Below, piece after piece: positions 1-9,846 of a stretch of DNA of 60,563 nt. The stretch's first letter is position 1; each line of letters begins with the position of its first letter. The notes under the pieces were generated by a model, which ran no database searches, had not been told where the DNA came from, and was given only the letters and a program-made list of their open reading frames with translations. The DNA is taken from positions 1-60,563 of the forward strand of contig NZ_JALNUP010000024.1 in NCBI RefSeq assembly GCF_026540855.1, in the 5' to 3' direction. This DNA is from Sphingomonas sp. GC_Shp_5. GTDB lineage: Bacteria > Pseudomonadota > Alphaproteobacteria > Sphingomonadales > Sphingomonadaceae. The position numbers were made by a program, and so were the translations under genes.

Positions 1-878
1 CTGTTTGCGAATTCCTCGTCGAACAGCTGCAGACCCAATTCCCACTCCGGGTAGTCACCGCGTGCAATGCGCTCAAACAGGTCGCGGCGCTGGAAGTCGG
101 GATCGGCGCCGGCAAGCTTCACTGTTTCGTCCCAGATCGTCGAGGCAAGGCCGGCCTTGGGCTTCCAGTGGAACTTGACGAACGTTGATTTTCCCTCGGC
201 ATTGATGAAGCGGAAGGTGTGGACGCCGAAGCCTTCCATGTTGGCGAACGTCCGCGGCAGCGTACGATCCGACATCGCCCACATGATCATGTGGGTGGAT
301 TCAGGCATCAGCGAGATGAAGTCCCAGAAGGTGTCGTGCGCCGTTGCGGCCTGCGGGTAGCCGCGATCGGCTTCCATCTTGGCGGCGTGAATCAGGTCCG
401 GGAATTTGATCGCGTCCTGGATGAAGAAGACAGGGATATTGTTGCCGACAAGATCCCAATTGCCTTCTCGCGTGTAAAACTTGACCGCAAAGCCGCGCAC
501 ATCGCGCGGCGTGTCGATCGACCCGGCACCACCCGCCACGGTCGAAAACCGGGTAAACACCTCGGTCCGCTGTCCCTTCTTCTGAAACAGATCGGCAACC
601 GTAATATCGGCTAGGCTTTCGGTGCACTCGAAATAGCCATGCGCGGCCGAGCCGCGGGCATGAACGATCCGCTCGGGGATACGCTCGTGATCGAAGTGGT
701 TGATCTTTTCACGGTAGACCTCGTCTTCCAGTAGCACGGCGCCGCGAGCGCCTGCCTTGAGCTGGTTCTGGTTGTCGCTAACCGGCATACCGTGATTGGT
801 GGTGAGGACGGGATGATCGGCATCTGCCGTTTGATGCGTCTCGCCGCCGTTGCCGGCGTTCAGGGCGGTGTCAGTCAT
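1..878 (-). CDS. Catalase (monofunctional heme catalase), 3' end cut by window edge
   Basis: Heme catalase that dismutates hydrogen peroxide to water and oxygen. About 292 residues are visible from ATG 878 to the window edge with no stop. The core fold is unmistakable: [16 protein letters not shown] carries the distal catalytic His, [19 protein letters not shown] carries the catalytic Asn, and [17 protein letters not shown] follows. The N-terminal extension (about 50 residues before the first core motif) fits large-subunit, KatE-like clade 2 enzymes, but the flavodoxin-like C-terminus that would settle this lies outside the window. It is transcribed away from the c-di-GMP gene on the right, and no OxyR gene is in view. 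The family call is secure; the subclass is inferred. Confidence 0.95.
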   Translation of the reverse strand, partial: MTDTALNAGNGGETHQTADADHPVLTTNHGMPVSDNQNQLKAGARGAVLLEDEVYREKINHFDHERIPERIVHARGSAAHGYFECTESLADITVADLFQKKGQRTEVFTRFSTVAGGAGSIDTPRDVRGFAVKFYTREGNWDLVGNNIPVFFIQDAIKFPDLIHAAKMEADRGYPQAATAHDTFWDFISLMPESTHMIMWAMSDRTLPRTFANMEGFGVHTFRFINAEGKSTFVKFHWKPKAGLASTIWDETVKLAGADPDFQRRDLFERIARGDYPEWELGLQLFDEEFAN

Positions 879-1408
879 AACTTATCCTCATGTCGAGCCG
901 CCGATCTTCATCAACGAGCTGCCAAATTAGCTACAGCGAAAACTGCTTGCTGCACAGCACTCTACCGACCTGATGGCCGGTGGGCCTGCGACCGCTCATG
1001 CCGCCCAATCCGGCCCATACGCTGCGCCAGCATACGTCCGCCGCTGATCGGCGACTTCTGCTGGGGTCAGTGCCTATCAGGTAGTCAACGCCGATCATAC
1101 GTGGCCTTCAAAGATCGCAATGAAAGAACGGCAGAAAATTAGGAAGTCAGCCCAGCGTGTCATGACCGGCTGCGGGGCAGGTCAGAAGAAGTCTCAGCGG
1201 CCGACTCAGGCGATTCAAAGGCACGTTGGTCCGCGGCCGAACGGCATAAAATCACGTAAGCCTTTAAGCCGGCTGTAGCGGCGACGCGAGCGAGTGTGAC
1301 AAGTTTCAAATTATGCCGCATTTTAACTAAAAAATATCGGATCTTAGATACTTGGACGATCCAATCGCGTCGCCCGGCCAATGCGTGGCCTTTGCTGGAA
1401 TTGACTGA
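879..1408. other. Intergenic region between catalase and c-di-GMP gene
   Basis: About 530 bases with no credible gene on either strand. It must hold the catalase promoter (reading left) and the promoter of the gene at 1409. It contains one diverged copy of the dispersed repeat (about 1121-1180). Composition is lower in GC than the coding DNA around it, with an AT-rich patch near 1305-1350. I see no clear OxyR or sigma-factor site. Confidence 0.6.
1121..1180 (+). repeat. Dispersed intergenic repeat, copy 1
   Basis: Starts TGAAAGAACGGCAGAAAATT, continues AGGAAG, and after about 20 bases ends TGACCGGCTGCGGGGC. Aligns by eye along its whole length with the copy at 3787-3848. The general pattern is TGAA(Y)GAACGGCCG, then TTNGGAAGC, then about 20-25 bases, then TGAACGGCCGNATGTGGGTC. 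Confidence 0.6.
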
Positions 1409-3709
1409 ATGCTGATGGACTTTCCCGCCCTTCGGAATGGGGGTGAGCCCGGCTCGTGTCCGAGCTCAAGCGCCCATGGGTGTTTGGAGGCATTCGACGC
1501 GATCCTCGCACAAGCCAAGGACGCAACGTGCTGTGCTGCGGCAATGCTCTGCATTGAGGTCGATGAGGGCCTGGAACTGCTTGCTGCAAGCGGCGAGGGA
1601 CCGTTGTGCAAGCTTCTGCCCTACCGGTTAGACGACGCAGCGCCCGAGGCAGCGCTGCAGGTACTTGACGGATCCCCCGTCGCTATTGGTTTTCGAGGCG
1701 AGTGCGCTGGCGAAGTGCGCTTCGCCATAGCCACACCGATCCCCGGTGCTGACGGCGCCTATCTGATCGTTCTCGATACCTTGCCGAGGCAACGGCTAAG
1801 CGCGGCACAGACCTATGTGCTGCGCTCGAATGCTGCGCATTTGGCAACGGTATTCGACCTTGCGACGCTGCAGGCGCGCATCGATGGCGTCGACAGTCAT
1901 GCAACACGAGCAGACCTCGAGCGACTACGCTTGCTGGAATCGGTCGCCGTTCACGCGCGCGACTCAATCGTCATCACCCAAGCAGAGCCGATCGACTTGC
2001 CCGGCCCACGCATCATCTACTGCAACGCCGCATTCACCCAGGCGACGGGCTACTCCGCAGAGGAAGTAATCGGCCTTACTCCGCGCCTCCTGCAGGGGCC
2101 AAGAACAGACCCTGCCTCGCGTGCACGGTTGCGGCGCGCGCTTGCGGCGTGGAAGCCGATTGAGATCGAGATGATCAACTATCGAAAGGACGGCACCGAG
2201 TTCTGGGTTGAGCTTAGCATTGTACCCGTCGCAAATGAAAAAGGCTGGTACACGCACTGGGTTTCGGTGCAGCGCGACATTACCGAGCGTAAGGATGCAC
2301 AGGAACTAGAAGCGCGCGTCCGCGTCGCCGAAATCGAGAATGAGGCGCTGGCGACGGAGATCCTCGAACGCAAACGTGTCGAGGCCGAGCTGCTTTATGC
2401 CGCATACCACGACAGCCTGACACGCTTGCGCAACCGCGCATTCTTTATGGAACGCCTTACCAAGACGCTCGACCGAGATGGCGGCGCTTGCGCAGTGCTG
2501 TTCCTTGATCTCGACCAGTTCAAGATTGTTAACGACAGCCTCGGCCATCTCGCCGGCGACGCCCTTCTGAAAGAGGTTGCGCAGCGGCTAAGGCAGTGCG
2601 TCCGCCCACAGGACACGCTTGCCCGCATCGGAGGTGATGAATTTGCAGTGCTGGTCGATGAAGCGGCTGATCTCACCATACCGGTGGCTACGGCAGAAAC
2701 GATCCTCGAAGCACTGCGTGCGCCAGTGCAGCTCGGACGCCAGAGTGTGTTTCCCTCATGCAGCATCGGCATCGTTCAGGTCCTCGTATCAGACGCAGCG
2801 CCCGACGATGTGATGCGCGACGCCGATATCGCAATGTATGAGGCCAAGCGTGCTGGATGTGGCGATTATGCGATCTTCGATTCGTCAATGCACGAGGATG
2901 CGGTCGGCCGGCTGATGCTACAGACGGACCTTCGCCAAGCGGCTGAGCGAGGCGAATTTTACCTCGCTTATCAGCCGATCGTGGATCCCGCGACCGGCGC
3001 GATCAGAAGCTTCGAGGCACTACTGCGCTGGGATCATCCGGTGCGCGGCGCCATCGGCCCCGCGGAGTTTGTCCCTGTCGCGGAGGAGATTGGGCTAATT
3101 CGCCAGATCGATCGCTGGGTGATGCGCGAGGCCTGCTCCCAATTGGCCGATTGGCAGCGACGCTTCGCCGATCCCGAGCTGCGTCTCAGCGTCAACACGT
3201 CGGCAGCGAGCTTCGCGGAAGCCGACTTTGTTGCATCTCTGACGGATGTATTGATAGGTTTTGGCATTAAGCCGCAGTCGCTTGAACTCGAGATCACCGA
3301 GGGCATCTTTCTTCACCCTTCGCCCGAGATCGCCGAGACTATCGCAGCCGTACGCCAGCTTGGCGTGCGCATCGCGCTTGACGATTTCGGTACGGGCTAT
3401 TCGTCGTTGAGCTACATCAACCGCTACCCGATCGACACGATCAAGATCGACAAGTCGTTCATCGACGGCGTCGGCACGAATCCTCAAACGCGGGCTATTG
3501 TCGAGCTGATTGTCCGCCTCGGTGCTGCCTTGGACCTCAACATCATCGCTGAAGGCGTGGAGACGCAAGCCCAGACAGATACTTTGATGCAGATCGGTTG
3601 CCGCGCAATCCAAGGCTATTATTTTGCCAAGCCGCTATCATCAGTGGAGGCGGGTGAATGCTGGCAGTCGAAGTGCGCGACCGGCAGCTTTTCAGGGTGT
3701 CTCGACTAA
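1409..3709 (+). CDS. GAF-PAS-GGDEF-EAL cyclic-di-GMP turnover protein
   Basis: Predicted 766-residue signalling protein that can in principle make and degrade cyclic di-GMP. Order: a GAF-like sensory region (about 20-150), a PAS domain (about 185-295, with YCNAAFTQATGYSAEEVIG), a short coiled coil, GGDEF (about 330-490) and EAL (about 510-755). The GGDEF motif is intact at about 408-412, and RPQD five residues upstream is a complete RxxD inhibitory site. The EAL half keeps its metal and catalytic residues: SFEALLRW, LSVNTS, LELEITEG, DDFGTGYSSL, KIDKSF and IAEGVE. No membrane segment or signal peptide is seen, so it is probably cytosolic. An alternative start is the ATG two codons downstream. 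The signal sensed is unknown. Confidence 0.93.
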   Translation: MLMDFPALRNGGEPGSCPSSSAHGCLEAFDAILAQAKDATCCAAAMLCIEVDEGLELLAASGEGPLCKLLPYRLDDAAPEAALQVLDGSPVAIGFRGECAGEVRFAIATPIPGADGAYLIVLDTLPRQRLSAAQTYVLRSNAAHLATVFDLATLQARIDGVDSHATRADLERLRLLESVAVHARDSIVITQAEPIDLPGPRIIYCNAAFTQATGYSAEEVIGLTPRLLQGPRTDPASRARLRRALAAWKPIEIEMINYRKDGTEFWVELSIVPVANEKGWYTHWVSVQRDITERKDAQELEARVRVAEIENEALATEILERKRVEAELLYAAYHDSLTRLRNRAFFMERLTKTLDRDGGACAVLFLDLDQFKIVNDSLGHLAGDALLKEVAQRLRQCVRPQDTLARIGGDEFAVLVDEAADLTIPVATAETILEALRAPVQLGRQSVFPSCSIGIVQVLVSDAAPDDVMRDADIAMYEAKRAGCGDYAIFDSSMHEDAVGRLMLQTDLRQAAERGEFYLAYQPIVDPATGAIRSFEALLRWDHPVRGAIGPAEFVPVAEEIGLIRQIDRWVMREACSQLADWQRRFADPELRLSVNTSAASFAEADFVASLTDVLIGFGIKPQSLELEITEGIFLHPSPEIAETIAAVRQLGVRIALDDFGTGYSSLSYINRYPIDTIKIDKSFIDGVGTNPQTRAIVELIVRLGAALDLNIIAEGVETQAQTDTLMQIGCRAIQGYYFAKPLSSVEAGECWQSKCATGSFSGCLD

Positions 3710-3786
3710 CGCCGGTTTCTCACTTCAACACCCCGTTTAGCAGTTACGGCAACCGTTCTGGTCGCGGGAGACCCTCAAACATCGGC

Positions 3787-3848
3787 ATGAACGAACGGCC
3801 GAGTTAGGAAGCGGTGAGGGCGCTGTAGGTGACTGGTTGCGGGTCGAA
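3787..3848 (+). repeat. Dispersed intergenic repeat, copy 2
   Basis: TGAACGAACGGCCGAGTTAG followed by GAAGC, a 20-base spacer and TGACTGGTTGCGGGTC. Lies in the 206-base gap between the convergent c-di-GMP gene and the chemoreceptor gene. Best match is the copy at 1121-1180. Confidence 0.65.
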
Positions 3849-3915
3849 CTGAACTAAGCTAGCGTGGCACGGCCTTGCTGGCACGTAGCTACCGATTACA
3901 TCCTGGTCATTCGCG

Positions 3916-5517
3916 TCATACGGCGCTTAGACCGTTGAGAAATGATGTGGCTGCTGCGCGCAGCATGAGAGCCTGACTGGCGAGTTCTTGCGTTGTCTTC
4001 CCGACCGACCGCATCACGTCGTCGGTCTCCACAGTGTCGCCCGCGACAATGAGCATTCTATGTCGCACATCGTCGATGTGCTGAGCGATTGCCTTTGTCT
4101 CCTGGCGAATGTGCTGAGCTGCCCCACTCTGCCGGGAGACAGCATCTGCGATGACCGCGCCTATGGCGCTCACGCTGTTTACGCCCGAGACCGTCCGCTC
4201 GATGCCGACCCCTGCAGAGCCGATGCTGCCCACGATCACGGTGAGTTGCTCGCCAGCGCGGCGCGTCTCAGCTCCTGCCTGTTCAGCAAGTGATCTGACT
4301 TCATTGGCAACGACGGTAAACCCTCGTCCGGCTTCACCTGCTCTCGCAGCCTCGATATTGGCGTTTAACGCGAGCAGCTTCGTCTGCTTAGCCAATTTGG
4401 AAATGGCCGCGGTGATTTCGTGAACATGCTGCGCTTCGATTGATGCTACGCTCATGCGACGCTCGCTGTCGTCCACCAGCTGCACTACATCCGCGTTAAG
4501 CCTCGAATGATGCTCCAACTGCTCATTGATCGCCGCAATGCTGCTTGCGATTTCGCCAGTGGTCACCGCGAGGCTGTTGATCGACTCGGCCGCGAGGCCA
4601 GTCCGGTGTGCGACATCGCTGGCCGCTGTCGACGTTTTTTGAACCATGCGGCTGAGATGTGTAGCCGAGCCATTGAGATTGGCCACAGCAACTACCTGAT
4701 CGTCAACGACAGACACCACGTCCCGTCGGAAACGTTCGGCAAGCTCCAACATCTCCTGACGGCGCCTCTCTTCTGCCAAAGTCACGGCATCTGTGCGCAG
4801 GTCGGCATCCCTCAGCCGCTGCTCGGCTACCTTCCGGCTAGCCTCATCCTCGGCTCTTCGGTGTTCAATCTCATGTTGATGGATCGCTTCGCGATCACGC
4901 ACGGACATGGCGAACATTCGAGACTGATCCACCGCCGTTCGCATCAGCATGACGAAGAGGATCATGATCAACGGGACTGCAACCAGCGTTCGGCCCTGCA
5001 TACTCGAGAAGATCACCGCGAAGCTCGATGCGACAGGTATAGAGAATGCTAGGAACGCAACTGGAAGGTTGAGATAAAGCACGAAGCCCACGGCCACGAG
5101 CCCGATCTGCAAGCATGTGACGAACATGGCGGTCTCGACATTCGCTTGGGCCATCATCGCGGACGTGAGCATCATCCACCCTAATCCATGGATCAGGGCA
5201 TAAAAGAAGTGCTTGCGAGCAACGTCCGACGTGGCGCCCGCCGTGGCTTGGTACGGCCACGCAATGTGCGCCCAGGTGCAACTTGCCGTAATCCATGCTC
5301 CGCCCGCAAAAAGGACGGGCTTGAAGCTGGTGGACCAAAATACCGCCGCGAGGGCGATCGTGGTCAATGCGGATAGCTTTGCTACCCAACGCACCATCCG
5401 AGTCGTCGCATCGATCTGCTGTGCGAAGACGTACTCGGGATTGCGATAAGATGGCGCAATCCTGACGAGGTCACGCGCATAGCGCCGTAGCTCGGACATT
5501 GATGCGGACGCGATCAC
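3916..5517 (-). CDS. Methyl-accepting chemotaxis protein with polytopic membrane sensor
   Basis: Chemoreceptor-like protein of 533 residues. The N-terminal 45-190 holds five or six hydrophobic segments (starting near [15 protein letters not shown]) with no large periplasmic loop, so the sensor is probably membrane-embedded rather than a classical ligand-binding domain. A coiled-coil linker follows, then the cytoplasmic signalling hairpin with the conserved tip [20 protein letters not shown] and [17 protein letters not shown], the region that contacts CheA and CheW. No che, flagellar or pilus genes are nearby, so its partners are encoded elsewhere. ATG 5517 gives [12 protein letters not shown]; Met7 is an alternative start. 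The family is certain; the stimulus and output are unknown. Confidence 0.92.
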   Translation of the reverse strand: MIASASMSELRRYARDLVRIAPSYRNPEYVFAQQIDATTRMVRWVAKLSALTTIALAAVFWSTSFKPVLFAGGAWITASCTWAHIAWPYQATAGATSDVARKHFFYALIHGLGWMMLTSAMMAQANVETAMFVTCLQIGLVAVGFVLYLNLPVAFLAFSIPVASSFAVIFSSMQGRTLVAVPLIMILFVMLMRTAVDQSRMFAMSVRDREAIHQHEIEHRRAEDEASRKVAEQRLRDADLRTDAVTLAEERRRQEMLELAERFRRDVVSVVDDQVVAVANLNGSATHLSRMVQKTSTAASDVAHRTGLAAESINSLAVTTGEIASSIAAINEQLEHHSRLNADVVQLVDDSERRMSVASIEAQHVHEITAAISKLAKQTKLLALNANIEAARAGEAGRGFTVVANEVRSLAEQAGAETRRAGEQLTVIVGSIGSAGVGIERTVSGVNSVSAIGAVIADAVSRQSGAAQHIRQETKAIAQHIDDVRHRMLIVAGDTVETDDVMRSVGKTTQELASQALMLRAAATSFLNGLSAV

Positions 5518-5898
5518 GGTTCTATCAGGCGCTCATGAGCTACACTTGGTCTTTTGCTTTGCCTTACAAAGGGTAACAACGGCTTAACCGGCCCGAGTGC
5601 GCCGCCTCCTGCTCCGCCCATAGCTAATTTCAGAACTCATGAACCGGATCAGAAATGAGCCGAGCTAACGCCTTTTTGAGCTATTGAGGTGGCGCAAAGT
5701 CGCCTTCGGCCCGCAAACTCGTTTGGATTGTCCTCAGGCGCAGTGGAAAAAGTTCGCCCTCAGCGACCGGCTCGACATCGCGAGTGAGCTGTCTCGCTGT
5801 TCGGCTTAATGAATGACCAAGATTGGGAAATGGGCGGGGCAGGCTGAACGGCCGCAAGTGGGTCAAATACGATTTCGCAGATCTTCTGCTTCGCGCGA
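5518..5898. other. Intergenic region between chemoreceptor and antiporter genes
   Basis: About 380 bases without a credible gene. It contains the chemoreceptor promoter (reading left) and the 3' flank of the antiporter operon. A dispersed repeat copy occupies about 5810-5864. No obvious rho-independent terminator was found downstream of the antiporter stop. Confidence 0.55.
5810..5864 (+). repeat. Dispersed intergenic repeat, copy 3
   Basis: TGAATGACCAAGATTGGGAA at the left, then after a spacer CTGAACGGCCGCAAGTGGGT at the right. The right half is nearly identical to those at 15213-15232 and 27390-27410. Confidence 0.6.
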
Positions 5899-7116
5899 TC
5901 AGGCTTGGCGCTCCTCGTTATCAAGGTTCGCGTCGGTCAGCCGCCAGCGCCGCAGCAGCGGCGGCATCGTCAGACCCTGCGCGAAAATTGAGAAAGCGAC
6001 GACGCCGAAGGTGACGACCACGATCGGGCCCTGCTCGGCGACCGTATCGGGCACAGCCAGCGCCAGCGCGAGGCCGACGGCGCCGCGCAACCCGCCCCAG
6101 ACGAGGACGTGTTGGTAGGTCGTCGGCAGCCGCAGCGCCGAGCCGCGGAACATCGCCGCCAACGGATAGACCGCCGCGGCACGCCCGATCAGCGTCAGCC
6201 CGATCCCCACCAGCAGCGCGCCCGAAACCAATGCGATCGGCTGGTGCGCTTCATGGCTGCCGATCAGCAGAAAGAGGCATGAGTTGGCGAGGAAGGCGGC
6301 ATACTCCCAGAAATCAACGACGTGCTGGCGCCCCGTGGTGGAGATCGAGCCGCGCCAGCCGACGCCGCCGACGATGATCCCGGCAGCGAGCGCGGCGAAC
6401 ACGCCCGAGGCGCCGACATGCTCGGCGAGCAGGAAGCTGCCCCAGGCGATCACCGTGGTCAGCGTCACCTCGACGAGATGATCCTCGGTACGCCCCGCCA
6501 CGGTCAGCACCATTACGGCGACCACCGCCCCGATCGCCACCCCGCCGACCACCGTCCAGGCCAGCGCGCCGGCGACGCCGAGCGGCGTCAGCGCCGCGCC
6601 GTTGGCGATGCCGATCAGGATGGCGAAGCCGACCGCGGCGACGCCGTCGTTGAGCAGGCTCTCCGATTCGACCACCATGCTCAGCCGCGGCTCGGCCTTC
6701 ATCTCCTTGAACGCGGCGATCACCGACACCGGATCGGTGGCGGCGATCAGCACGCCGAAGAAGGCGGCGCCGAGCCAGCTCCAGCCGAGCAGCGCGTGCA
6801 TGCCCCAGGTCACCAGCGCCGCCGAGATGGCAACGCCGACAAAGGCGAGCACCAGGGTGAGCGGCGCCTGTTCGCGGAACCGCTGCCAGCGCAGCTGCAG
6901 CGCCGCCTCGAAGATCAGCGGCGGCAGGAAGACGTTGAAGATCAGCTCGCGCGACAGCGGCAGATCGGCGCCGAGCGACAAAAAGGCGAGTGCGATTCCC
7001 GCCAGCACCAGCCCCGCCGTGTAAGGCAGCCCGATCCGCCGCGACAGCATCGCCACCAGCGACGCGACCACCAGCAGCGTGCCCAATTCCGTCAACCCGA
7101 ACTCAGCCAAGCGCAT
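5899..7116 (-). CDS. Na+/H+ antiporter, CPA1/NhaP-type
   Basis: Inner-membrane cation:proton antiporter of 405 residues with about 12 hydrophobic segments. Family signatures: MRLAEFGLTELGTLLVVASL, LFGVLIAATDPVSVIAAFKE with the ion-binding Asp pair region, and SESLLNDGVAAVGFAI. The length fits a NhaP-type core without a C-terminal regulatory TrkA domain. It is the last gene of a leftward three-gene operon (MscS channel, DUF389 protein, antiporter), starting 6 bases after the DUF389 stop, which argues for co-transcription and a shared role in osmotic or ionic stress. Ion selectivity (Na+, K+ or Li+) cannot be read from sequence. Confidence 0.93.
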   Translation of the reverse strand: MRLAEFGLTELGTLLVVASLVAMLSRRIGLPYTAGLVLAGIALAFLSLGADLPLSRELIFNVFLPPLIFEAALQLRWQRFREQAPLTLVLAFVGVAISAALVTWGMHALLGWSWLGAAFFGVLIAATDPVSVIAAFKEMKAEPRLSMVVESESLLNDGVAAVGFAILIGIANGAALTPLGVAGALAWTVVGGVAIGAVVAVMVLTVAGRTEDHLVEVTLTTVIAWGSFLLAEHVGASGVFAALAAGIIVGGVGWRGSISTTGRQHVVDFWEYAAFLANSCLFLLIGSHEAHQPIALVSGALLVGIGLTLIGRAAAVYPLAAMFRGSALRLPTTYQHVLVWGGLRGAVGLALALAVPDTVAEQGPIVVVTFGVVAFSIFAQGLTMPPLLRRWRLTDANLDNEERQA

Positions 7117-7122
7117 CGCTCC

Positions 7123-8694
7123 CTATCGATCGTCGCCTGCCACGGGCGCGGGATCGCTCGCCAGCGAAAAGCGCTGCCCCGCCGCGGGCATCGGCACCGG
7201 CGTCATCCCCTGCTGGCGGAGCAGCTCGGCGACCGCCGCGGCCCGCCGCTGGGCGAGCGTCGGCCGGCTCGGCGGCTCACCCGTCGCCAGCCCGGGCACG
7301 CCCAGCGTCGTGACGTTCCAGCGCCGCGCTGCCCAGGCCGAGGTGAGCACCGCCTCCCGCGCGGCATCGTCCAGCTTGTCGATATCGTCGGCGAAGGCGA
7401 TCACGGGCAACACGCCGTGCGGCGGGATGATGATCACCGACCAGCCATCGCTCTGCGCCGCGGCGCGCGCTTCGAGGATGCGATAGGTGGAGGCGGTGGC
7501 GCCGGGCAGCGGCGCGGCCGCGGCGGTGGCGCGGTGATGATCGCGATCGATGGTCACCGCGTCGGGAGCGACCCCGGTGATCAGCGCGACCGTGTTGGCC
7601 ACGGCGGTGCCCTGCTGGCCTTCGGGGCTCGGCGTCTCGGCGGCCTGGCGCAGTTCGGCCTGTTGTGCCTCGAGCGCGCCGGCGCCTGCCTGGAGCAGGA
7701 TCTGGTCGAGATCGAGCCGCACCCGGCGCCCGAGCGCCTCGGCCATCGCCTTCTGGACCACGGGGCTGCGCTGCACCCGCTCGCGCGGGGTGATCACCAC
7801 CGCGCGCACCACCAGCGGGTCGGCGGCGAAGTCGAGGTCGAGTTGGGTGACGCGCGCGTCGTCGCCGAACCGTTCGGTCAGCACCGAGCGCGCCTGCGAC
7901 ACCGCCACCGCCTCGCGCCCTATCTTGTTGAGCGAGATGCCGAGCGGCACCGCCATCGCGACGAAGACGAGGGCGAGCGCGATGGTCTGTGCCCAGCTCT
8001 GGCGGCTCGAGAGATGATGGCCGAAGCCGTAGAAGCGCGCCATGATCGTCGCGGACAGCGCAATGGTGATGAAGTTGGTGACGAACAGCGCCAGCGCGCC
8101 GCCGGCGACCGGCATGTTGCGGGTGGCGAGGCCGAAGCCGACCACGGCGAGCGGCGGCATCAGCGCAGTGGCGATGGCGACGCCGACGATGGTATCGCCG
8201 CGACCGCGGATGATCGCGAAGCTGCCTGCGAGCGCGGCGAACAGCGCGACCGCGAGATCGAACAGGTTGGGCCGGGTCCGGGCGACGATCTCGGAGGTGG
8301 GTGCCTGGAGCGGCGATACGGTGACGATCAGCGCGGTGAACGCCACCGCCGCCACCGCGCCGATCGCCAGCGCCTTGAGCGAGCGGCGCAATTCGACCAT
8401 GTCGAACAGCGCCAGGCTGAAGCCGAAGCCGAGGATCGGATTCATCAGCGGGGAGATCAGCATCGCCCCGATCACCACCGCCGGCGACGAGAGCAGCAGC
8501 CCGAGCACGGCGATGCCCGCCGACATCATCGTCATGAACGCAAAGCGCGGCGACCAGCCGCTCTCGCCGACGATCCGCGCCACCACGGCCTCGTGATCGA
8601 TCGGCGCGACGATCGCGCGGCGCCACCAGCGATAGAGCGCGAGGCGCGCGAGGCGTTCGTTCACCTGCGATTCCGGAGCGGCGGCGTCGGTCAC
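7123..8694 (-). CDS. DUF389 (TIGR00341-like) integral membrane protein
   Basis: Membrane protein of 523 residues with an unproven function. Several membrane helices occupy about 40-285, with the DUF389 hallmarks SSPAVVIGAMLISPLMNPIL and ATALMPPLAVVGFGLATRN. A soluble C-terminal region of about 230 residues looks like an OmpA/BON-type domain, with ALAQRRAAAVAELLRQQG near the end. I place the start at GTG 8694, whose last two bases overlap the mscS stop (GTGA), giving MTDAAAPES; the frame stays open further upstream but that stretch lies inside mscS. The overlap implies translational coupling to the channel gene. The operon context suggests envelope or osmotic stress, but this is inference. Confidence 0.85.
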   Translation of the reverse strand: MTDAAAPESQVNERLARLALYRWWRRAIVAPIDHEAVVARIVGESGWSPRFAFMTMMSAGIAVLGLLLSSPAVVIGAMLISPLMNPILGFGFSLALFDMVELRRSLKALAIGAVAAVAFTALIVTVSPLQAPTSEIVARTRPNLFDLAVALFAALAGSFAIIRGRGDTIVGVAIATALMPPLAVVGFGLATRNMPVAGGALALFVTNFITIALSATIMARFYGFGHHLSSRQSWAQTIALALVFVAMAVPLGISLNKIGREAVAVSQARSVLTERFGDDARVTQLDLDFAADPLVVRAVVITPRERVQRSPVVQKAMAEALGRRVRLDLDQILLQAGAGALEAQQAELRQAAETPSPEGQQGTAVANTVALITGVAPDAVTIDRDHHRATAAAAPLPGATASTYRILEARAAAQSDGWSVIIIPPHGVLPVIAFADDIDKLDDAAREAVLTSAWAARRWNVTTLGVPGLATGEPPSRPTLAQRRAAAVAELLRQQGMTPVPMPAAGQRFSLASDPAPVAGDDR

Positions 8695-9662
8695 GATTGT
8701 GCGTCCTGCGGCGCCTGGCTGGCGGCCCGGCGCGGGCGGGGCGGATAGGCGCCCGCGGGCCAGCCCTCGCGCTGCGCGCTGCGATCGCCGTCGATCGTCT
8801 CGGTTTGATCGTGGAACAGCATCACCCTGGTCGGGAACGGCAGGTCGATCGCGGCCTGCTGGGCGGCCTTGAACAGCGCCAGCACGACCCGGGCGTGGGT
8901 ATGCGCGACGTTGGTGCGCTTGGAATCGGTCCACCAGCGTGCGCGCAGGGTGACATAGCTGTCGTCGAGCGCCCAGGGCAGCACCTCGGGCGCGGGATCG
9001 GCGACAACGCCCTCCACGCCGGTGATGGCGGCGGCGAAGACCTGCGCGGCATGCTCCGGATCGTCGCCATAGCCGATCCCGACGTCGAACTGGCTGCGCC
9101 GCTCGGGAAAAGCGGTGTTGACGATCACCGGCGAGGTATAGACGTCGGAATTGGGGATGATCACGCGGCGCCCGTCATAGGTCTTGATCAGCGTCGCGCG
9201 GCTCTGGATGTGTTCCACCGTGCCTTCGAAATCCTTGACCACGATCTGGTCGCCACGGCGATAGGGGCGATTGACCAGGAGCAGGATGCCCGCCAGCAGA
9301 TTCTGCAGGATGTCCTTGAAGGCGAAGCCGATCGCGACCGAGCCGATACCCAGGCTCGAGATGATTGTCGCCGGCTTGACGCTGGGGAAGATGATCACCG
9401 CGGCAACCATCACCGACGCGGCGACGATCAGCCCGAACACCAGCGAGGACAGCACACCGCCCAGATCCACTAGGTTCCTGTCGTGCAAGCCACGGCGCAC
9501 GCCCTTGGCGACGAGCTTGCCGACGAACCAGGCCAGCGCGACGAAGATCAGCCCGCCGATGATATTGGGTAGTTGCAGGAAGAAATCGTTGGCGGCGATG
9601 TGGAGCTTGGCAAGGATGAGGTCGAGCGGATTCTTGACCGGTGGTGGGGTGACGGGTTGCAT
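8691..9662 (-). CDS. MscS-family mechanosensitive ion channel
   Basis: Small-conductance mechanosensitive channel of 323 residues that would release solutes on hypo-osmotic shock. Three hydrophobic segments end in the pore helix region VKPATIISSLGIGSVAIGFA, followed by the conserved FKDILQNLLAGILLLVNRPY and the beta domain GDQIVVKDFEGTVEHI and RRVIIPNSDVYTSPV. The start is placed at ATG 9662 (MQPVTPPPVKN); the frame runs open a further 40 codons, but that stretch is Arg/Ser-rich and unlike the family. No strong Shine-Dalgarno is visible. First gene of the leftward osmotic operon; its stop overlaps the GTG of the DUF389 gene. Confidence 0.93.
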   Translation of the reverse strand: MQPVTPPPVKNPLDLILAKLHIAANDFFLQLPNIIGGLIFVALAWFVGKLVAKGVRRGLHDRNLVDLGGVLSSLVFGLIVAASVMVAAVIIFPSVKPATIISSLGIGSVAIGFAFKDILQNLLAGILLLVNRPYRRGDQIVVKDFEGTVEHIQSRATLIKTYDGRRVIIPNSDVYTSPVIVNTAFPERRSQFDVGIGYGDDPEHAAQVFAAAITGVEGVVADPAPEVLPWALDDSYVTLRARWWTDSKRTNVAHTHARVVLALFKAAQQAAIDLPFPTRVMLFHDQTETIDGDRSAQREGWPAGAYPPRPRRAASQAPQDAQS

Positions 9663-9846
9663 CGCTAGCGAACGGGTTCGGGCAGATCGGGGTTCCCGTC
9701 CTGACGAGCGCGCTCGGCTCAGCCTTCGTCTACCAACGATCGCCAGGCCTTGTCCTTTGCTCGCCGGTCGCACCATCGTCACCTCGCCCGCGCTGCACAG
9801 TGCCGCCGCCGCGGGGAGACGCGCCCGCGCCCTCGACTGCTCGCCG

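Noticed and set aside
6322..8748. An 800-codon open frame on the plus strand
   Set aside because: It runs antisense to the antiporter and DUF389 genes; its His/Arg/Gly-rich product is typical of shadow frames in high-GC DNA.
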